DNA from: Chloroflexota bacterium
GTDB taxonomy: Bacteria; Chloroflexota; Dehalococcoidia; Lucifugimonadales; Lucifugimonadaceae
Direction: 5' to 3'
Length of the DNA: 44,069 nt
Assembly (NCBI GenBank): GCA_027624075.1
Contig: JAQBUH010000018.1
Span: 1-44,069, forward strand
The position numbers were made by a program, and so were the translations under genes. The first letter of the stretch is position 1, and every line of letters begins with the position of its first letter. The notes beneath the pieces were generated by a model. The model did not search any database. It was given only the letters and a program-made list of their open reading frames with translations, and was not told where the DNA came from. Shown here piece by piece: positions 40,897-44,069 of this stretch.

Positions 40897-42048
40897 CTAC
40901 CTCGCAATCATGTCCCTGTCTATCTCGACTCCCAGTCCGGGGCCCTGCGGGACCTCCATCCAGCCGTCACTCACTTCTGGCGCGTTCGACATCATGGCGA
41001 AGCGGTGCCGGTAGTCGCCGATGGGCGGGTCGTGCAGCAGCTCAAGGTAAGGCGCATTCGGCCATGAGGCGACGAGGTGCAGGTGCGCCACGACGCCGAT
41101 GTTCCCGCCTCCGTGGTGCGGCACGATCTGCTTGCCCCACAGCTCTGCCAGCGTGCCGACCTTCCGCAGCGCCGTGACGCCGTCCATCACCATGCTCTCA
41201 GGCTGCAGCAGGTCATAGACGCCGTTGGTCACCATATCGACGAACTCGTGAAGCCCCGGGTTGTTCTCCCCGCCCGCGATACGCATCTCCACCTTCTGGC
41301 ACATCTCGGCGATCTGGTCGAAGTGGTGCCTGGGCAACGGCTCCTCGAGCCAGTACGCGCCAAGCTGCTCAAGCTCAAGCGCCGTCTCCATCGCCCTGCG
41401 GAAGTCCCACACAACGCCCGGCTGCCATGTCCCGCTCGACTGCGCCTGGTTGGCGTCCACCATCACCTCCATACGGTCGCCAACCGCGTCGATCACCGTC
41501 TCAACCGTGCGGATGTCATCTGCCATCGTCTCATGGTGGATCCTGAGCTTGACCGCCTTCCAGCCCTCGTCTGCGCGCGCAGTCGCAAACTCTGCCCGCT
41601 CCTCCGGCGTCGAGAGCAGGATAGTGCTGGCGTAAGGCATCACGCGGTCGCGCCCGCCTCCCCAGAGCTTGTAAAGCGGCTGCCCGCAAGCCTTGCCGAT
41701 CAGGTCCCAGAGCGCAATGTCGATGCCCGCCGTGCCGTTGTACGGAGTGCCGCGCACGTAGTAACGGAGCGCGTGCGCGTGCCGCTCGACGTCGAACGGG
41801 TCCTTGCCGATCAGGTACTCTTTGATCGCAGGGATAAACTGCTCGCTGACCGCGGGGCCGATGCCGACGAGTCCCTGGTCGGTGTGGACCTCGACGAATG
41901 AGCCGCCGCCTACCTGGACGGCCATTGCGCGGTCGGGGCTCCACGCAGGCGTGATGCTGCCGACCTCTTTGACAACGCGTAGCGGAACGGACCTGATATC
42001 CGTTACTTTTATTCGGACCGGCGCAGAAATATGCGGAGTCGCTGGCAA
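40897..42048 (-). CDS. Enolase-superfamily acid-sugar dehydratase, KxR type
   Basis: A 383-residue mandelate racemase/muconate lactonizing enzyme-family protein distinct from the two others in the window. First base motif K167-L-R169 (VKLRIHHE), Mg ligands D198 (MVDANQ), E235 (WLEEPL) and E261 (GGEN), second base H311/H312 (IVPHHGGG). ATG 42048 has a strong AAGGAGGG ribosome site, and its N-terminal 15 residues are a short extension before the capping domain. It is divergent from a lactonase, so a lactone-to-acid-to-keto-acid sequence is suggested: the lactonase opens the sugar lactone and this enzyme dehydrates the acid. Confidence 0.9.
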   Translation of the reverse strand: MPATPHISAPVRIKVTDIRSVPLRVVKEVGSITPAWSPDRAMAVQVGGGSFVEVHTDQGLVGIGPAVSEQFIPAIKEYLIGKDPFDVERHAHALRYYVRGTPYNGTAGIDIALWDLIGKACGQPLYKLWGGGRDRVMPYASTILLSTPEERAEFATARADEGWKAVKLRIHHETMADDIRTVETVIDAVGDRMEVMVDANQAQSSGTWQPGVVWDFRRAMETALELEQLGAYWLEEPLPRHHFDQIAEMCQKVEMRIAGGENNPGLHEFVDMVTNGVYDLLQPESMVMDGVTALRKVGTLAELWGKQIVPHHGGGNIGVVAHLHLVASWPNAPYLELLHDPPIGDYRHRFAMMSNAPEVSDGWMEVPQGPGLGVEIDRDMIAR

Positions 42049-42264
42049 ATTGCCCTCCTTATCGAAACGGCGTGCGGCGACGGCGATTGATTTTGAACGT
42101 GCCGAACTTTAACCGATACATAGGCCGATACACAGGTCAGCGGCGCAGTGGTAGTGTAGCGGTCACATTCCCGGTAGCCGAGGCTGTAGCAGAACATGCC
42201 CGGCGCCTCTCTCGACTCTTCTGCGCTTGTCCTGGCTGATTGACTCTAATTGTGGGAGGTCATC

Positions 42265-43350
42265 ATGGCAGATTGGCTGATGTTCGTTGGAACTTACACC
42301 CGCGGTGGTGGCAGCAAAGGTATCTACGTCTTCCGGATGGATGGTGAGTCCGGCGCCATGACGCAGGTCCACGTTGAAGAGGGGATCAGCAACCCGTCTT
42401 TCCTGGCGGTCCACCCGAGCCAGAAGTATCTGTATGCGGTCAATGAGGTTGCAGAGTCCTCAGGCGTGCCGGGCGGGGCGTTGACCGCCTATGCGATCGA
42501 CGCGAGCTCGGGAAAGCTGGAGCGCATCAACCAGCAGTCAACCGGCGGCGCAGGGCCCTGCCACGTTGCGATCGACGCCACCGGCAAGTACGCCGTCGTT
42601 GCCAACTACAGTGGCGGAAGCGTCTGCATGCTGCCAATAAGTGAAGACGGCTCGCTGAAGCCGAGCTCGCATTTTGTCCAGCACTACGGCGGCACAAAGG
42701 TGAACCCACGACGGCAGGAGAAGGCGCACGCGCACTCCGCCAACCTGAGCCCTGACAACCGGTTTGCCATCATCAACGACCTGGGGCTCGACCAGCTACG
42801 CGTCTATGAGATGGACCTCGGGGCCGGCAAGCTGATCTTCAAAGAGAGCTCCTCCGTGAAAACGGTGCCCGGCGCGGGACCACGCCACTTCGACTTCCAC
42901 CCGAACGGCCGCTTTGCGTACGTGATCAATGAGCTTGGCTGTACCGTGGCTGCCTACCGGTACAATGCCGCCACTGCGGCGATGACTATGACCAATGCGC
43001 TCTCGACGCTGCCAAAAGGCTACAAGGGTGAGAACACGACGGCTGATATTCACGTCAGTCCGAATGGGCGCTTCGTCTACGGCTCCAACCGCGGCCACAA
43101 CACCCTGGCGATATTCCGGATCAACCAGTCAGATGGCAGCATCGAGTTTGTCGGTGACCAGTCGACCGGCGGGAAGACTCCGCGTAACTTCGCCATTCAC
43201 CCGGACGGCAAGTACCTGTACGCGGCGAACCAGGACAGCGACAGCATTATCCAGTTTGAGGTCAACCAGTCGACGGGTGAACTCATGCCGGTTGGCAGGG
43301 AGATCCGCTGTCCGATGCCGGTGTGCCTGAAGCTCATGCCGCTGGGCTAG
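42265..43350 (+). CDS. Lactonase, seven-bladed beta-propeller (Pgl/YbhE-like)
   Basis: A 361-residue cytoplasmic propeller of the YbhE/6-phosphogluconolactonase family. The N-terminus MFVGTYTRGGGSKGIYVFRMD is the family signature. Repeated blades follow the pattern NPSFLAVHPSQKYLYAVNE, GPCHVAIDATGKYAVVANYSG, GPRHFDFHPNGRFAYVINE, TPRNFAIHPDGKYLYAANQD. GGAGG lies 5 nt before ATG 42265. It hydrolyses sugar lactones, here perhaps the product of a sugar dehydrogenase, next to a divergent acid-sugar dehydratase. True 6-phosphogluconolactonase activity in the pentose phosphate pathway is the alternative. Confidence 0.92.
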   Translation: MADWLMFVGTYTRGGGSKGIYVFRMDGESGAMTQVHVEEGISNPSFLAVHPSQKYLYAVNEVAESSGVPGGALTAYAIDASSGKLERINQQSTGGAGPCHVAIDATGKYAVVANYSGGSVCMLPISEDGSLKPSSHFVQHYGGTKVNPRRQEKAHAHSANLSPDNRFAIINDLGLDQLRVYEMDLGAGKLIFKESSSVKTVPGAGPRHFDFHPNGRFAYVINELGCTVAAYRYNAATAAMTMTNALSTLPKGYKGENTTADIHVSPNGRFVYGSNRGHNTLAIFRINQSDGSIEFVGDQSTGGKTPRNFAIHPDGKYLYAANQDSDSIIQFEVNQSTGELMPVGREIRCPMPVCLKLMPLG

Positions 43351-43395
43351 CCCCACGCTCCAGCGAACCCTGGTCGCGCGTGTCGCGAACTTCAG

Positions 43396-43932
43396 CTAGG
43401 CGACGCGTTCGGTGTTGCCGGCCTCGCTGATCGCTGCGTGCATGCCCTTAGCCAGGGTAGCCGGGTTCTTGATGACAGACTCCGGTAAGACCACGGCGTG
43501 GAAGTCGTGGACACCTAACTTCCGCTCGCTCTCCGCCTCCATCTCGTCGCCTGAGATCAGCACGATTCCGCACCGGGGGTAAGTCTGAAGCACGGCGTGC
43601 GCCGCCTCGTCTCCTTCACTGCGCTCACCCGGCGGCTCGTGAATGACGGCGACTCTCGGCGTCTGGCCGAGCATGGTGCTGCGGCGGAGGCTGATGGTCA
43701 GGTCATCCACCTTGAACGTGCCAACCACATGGAATCCTCCGGCGATATCCAGCGCGCGCTTCACGGCCAGGAAGAACGCCTTGTTGCCGATGATGAAGAC
43801 CGTTTCCTGACGTGCGAGGCCGCTGGCGTTAGCAGTGCCGCCAAGTCCGGAGGCGCCCGCGCCTGGCAGCCCGGTCCGGGGCCTCATACGGCCCCCGGTG
43901 TCTGGGTCGCGATTGGCGTATGTTGGTGCCAT
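43396..43932 (-). CDS. Degenerate receiver-domain-like protein
   Basis: 178 residues. A Gly/Pro/Arg-rich tail (1-42) is followed by a CheY-like alternation: TVFIIGNKAFFLAVKRALD, VAVIHEPP, GIVLISGD, FHAVVLPES and a final helix. His98 sits where the phospho-acceptor Asp is expected (V-I-H-E-P-P), and the conserved Lys before the last helix is replaced by Leu/Pro. So it is a pseudo-receiver without the phosphorylation site, and it has no output domain. ATG 43932 is chosen for AAAGGAA upstream; an ATG at 44022 would add an unlike 30-residue tail. Confidence 0.6.
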   Translation of the reverse strand: MAPTYANRDPDTGGRMRPRTGLPGAGASGLGGTANASGLARQETVFIIGNKAFFLAVKRALDIAGGFHVVGTFKVDDLTISLRRSTMLGQTPRVAVIHEPPGERSEGDEAAHAVLQTYPRCGIVLISGDEMEAESERKLGVHDFHAVVLPESVIKNPATLAKGMHAAISEAGNTERVA

Positions 43933-44069
43933 ATGAGGTTCCTTTGCCGGCTCAGGCAGCCAGACGTTCAGTCCCGGTGTCCCGGCGCTTCTCGATGGCG
44001 TCCGCCTGTTGGACGTCAGCAAAATGAGACAGTATTTCGGGGCTGAAATAAGAGAGAGTCAGGACGGTC
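43933..44069. other. Right-edge non-coding sequence
   Basis: Upstream leader of the pseudo-receiver gene, up to the window edge. Nothing else is seen. Confidence 0.3.

Noticed and set aside
42140..42200. tRNA-like D-arm phrase GCGCAGTGGTAGTGTAGC
   Set aside because: There is no T-loop (GGTTCGAATCC-like) or pairing acceptor stem at the right distance, so it is not a tRNA.

Overview
This is a GC-rich bacterial chromosome segment with densely packed, mostly metabolic genes on both strands. There are no rRNA or tRNA genes, phage genes, transposase or CRISPR array. Three different mandelate racemase-like (enolase superfamily) proteins sit beside an AraD1/FAH-fold enzyme, an HpcH/HpaI aldolase, many MFS carriers and a DUF1800/DUF1501 pair. 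That content fits an oligotrophic heterotroph; a Chloroflexota genome of the SAR202/Dehalococcoidia kind is my best guess, but it rests on gene content only.

Left part (1-11600): the start of a lipoyl-domain E2 subunit (minus), a TIGR01777-type NAD-dependent epimerase (plus), a repeat cluster between convergent genes, and aconitase (minus). Then comes a long plus-strand run: MFS carrier, a two-subunit TPP-dependent decarboxylase resembling sulfopyruvate/phosphonopyruvate decarboxylase (ComD/ComE), TenA and ThiD (thiamin pyrimidine salvage), an ornithine cyclodeaminase-family enzyme and an LDH2/ComC-family dehydrogenase. The co-location of a TPP enzyme, TPP-precursor salvage and a ComC-family dehydrogenase suggests a 2-hydroxy/2-oxo-acid module, possibly for a C3 sulfonate.

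Middle (11600-25250): an orphan zinc-binding lipoprotein, a KxH-type dehydratase, an OSGIN-like flavoprotein, a small double zinc-ribbon protein, a flavoprotein that has lost its N-terminal FAD-binding region, an HpaI-type aldolase, an intergenic zone with an amidohydrolase relic and a candidate 224-nt small RNA with its own promoter and terminator, a 14-TM drug exporter, a large alpha/beta hydrolase, a cupin and a Zn-dependent dehydrogenase.

Right part (25250-44069): a minus-strand operon DUF1800-DUF1501-NHL, followed by a gene graveyard (29107-30834) with a LuxR helix-turn-helix relic and a frameshifted secreted protein whose disruption includes an exact 8-bp tandem duplication. Then a lipoprotein with a good terminator, a degenerate HNH-like protein, VOC and cupin proteins, and a set consistent with non-phosphorylative sugar-acid catabolism: AraD1, two acid-sugar dehydratases, MFS carrier, nucleoside hydrolase, Zn alcohol dehydrogenase and a beta-propeller lactonase. 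The window ends with a receiver-like protein lacking the phospho-acceptor Asp.

Two genome-scale habits stand out. A family of dispersed inverted repeats is found only between convergent gene ends (1495-1912 and 40599-40896). Short direct tandem arrays of 10-27 bp units lie at or near gene ends. Several genes have their best ribosome-binding-site-supported start at TTG.
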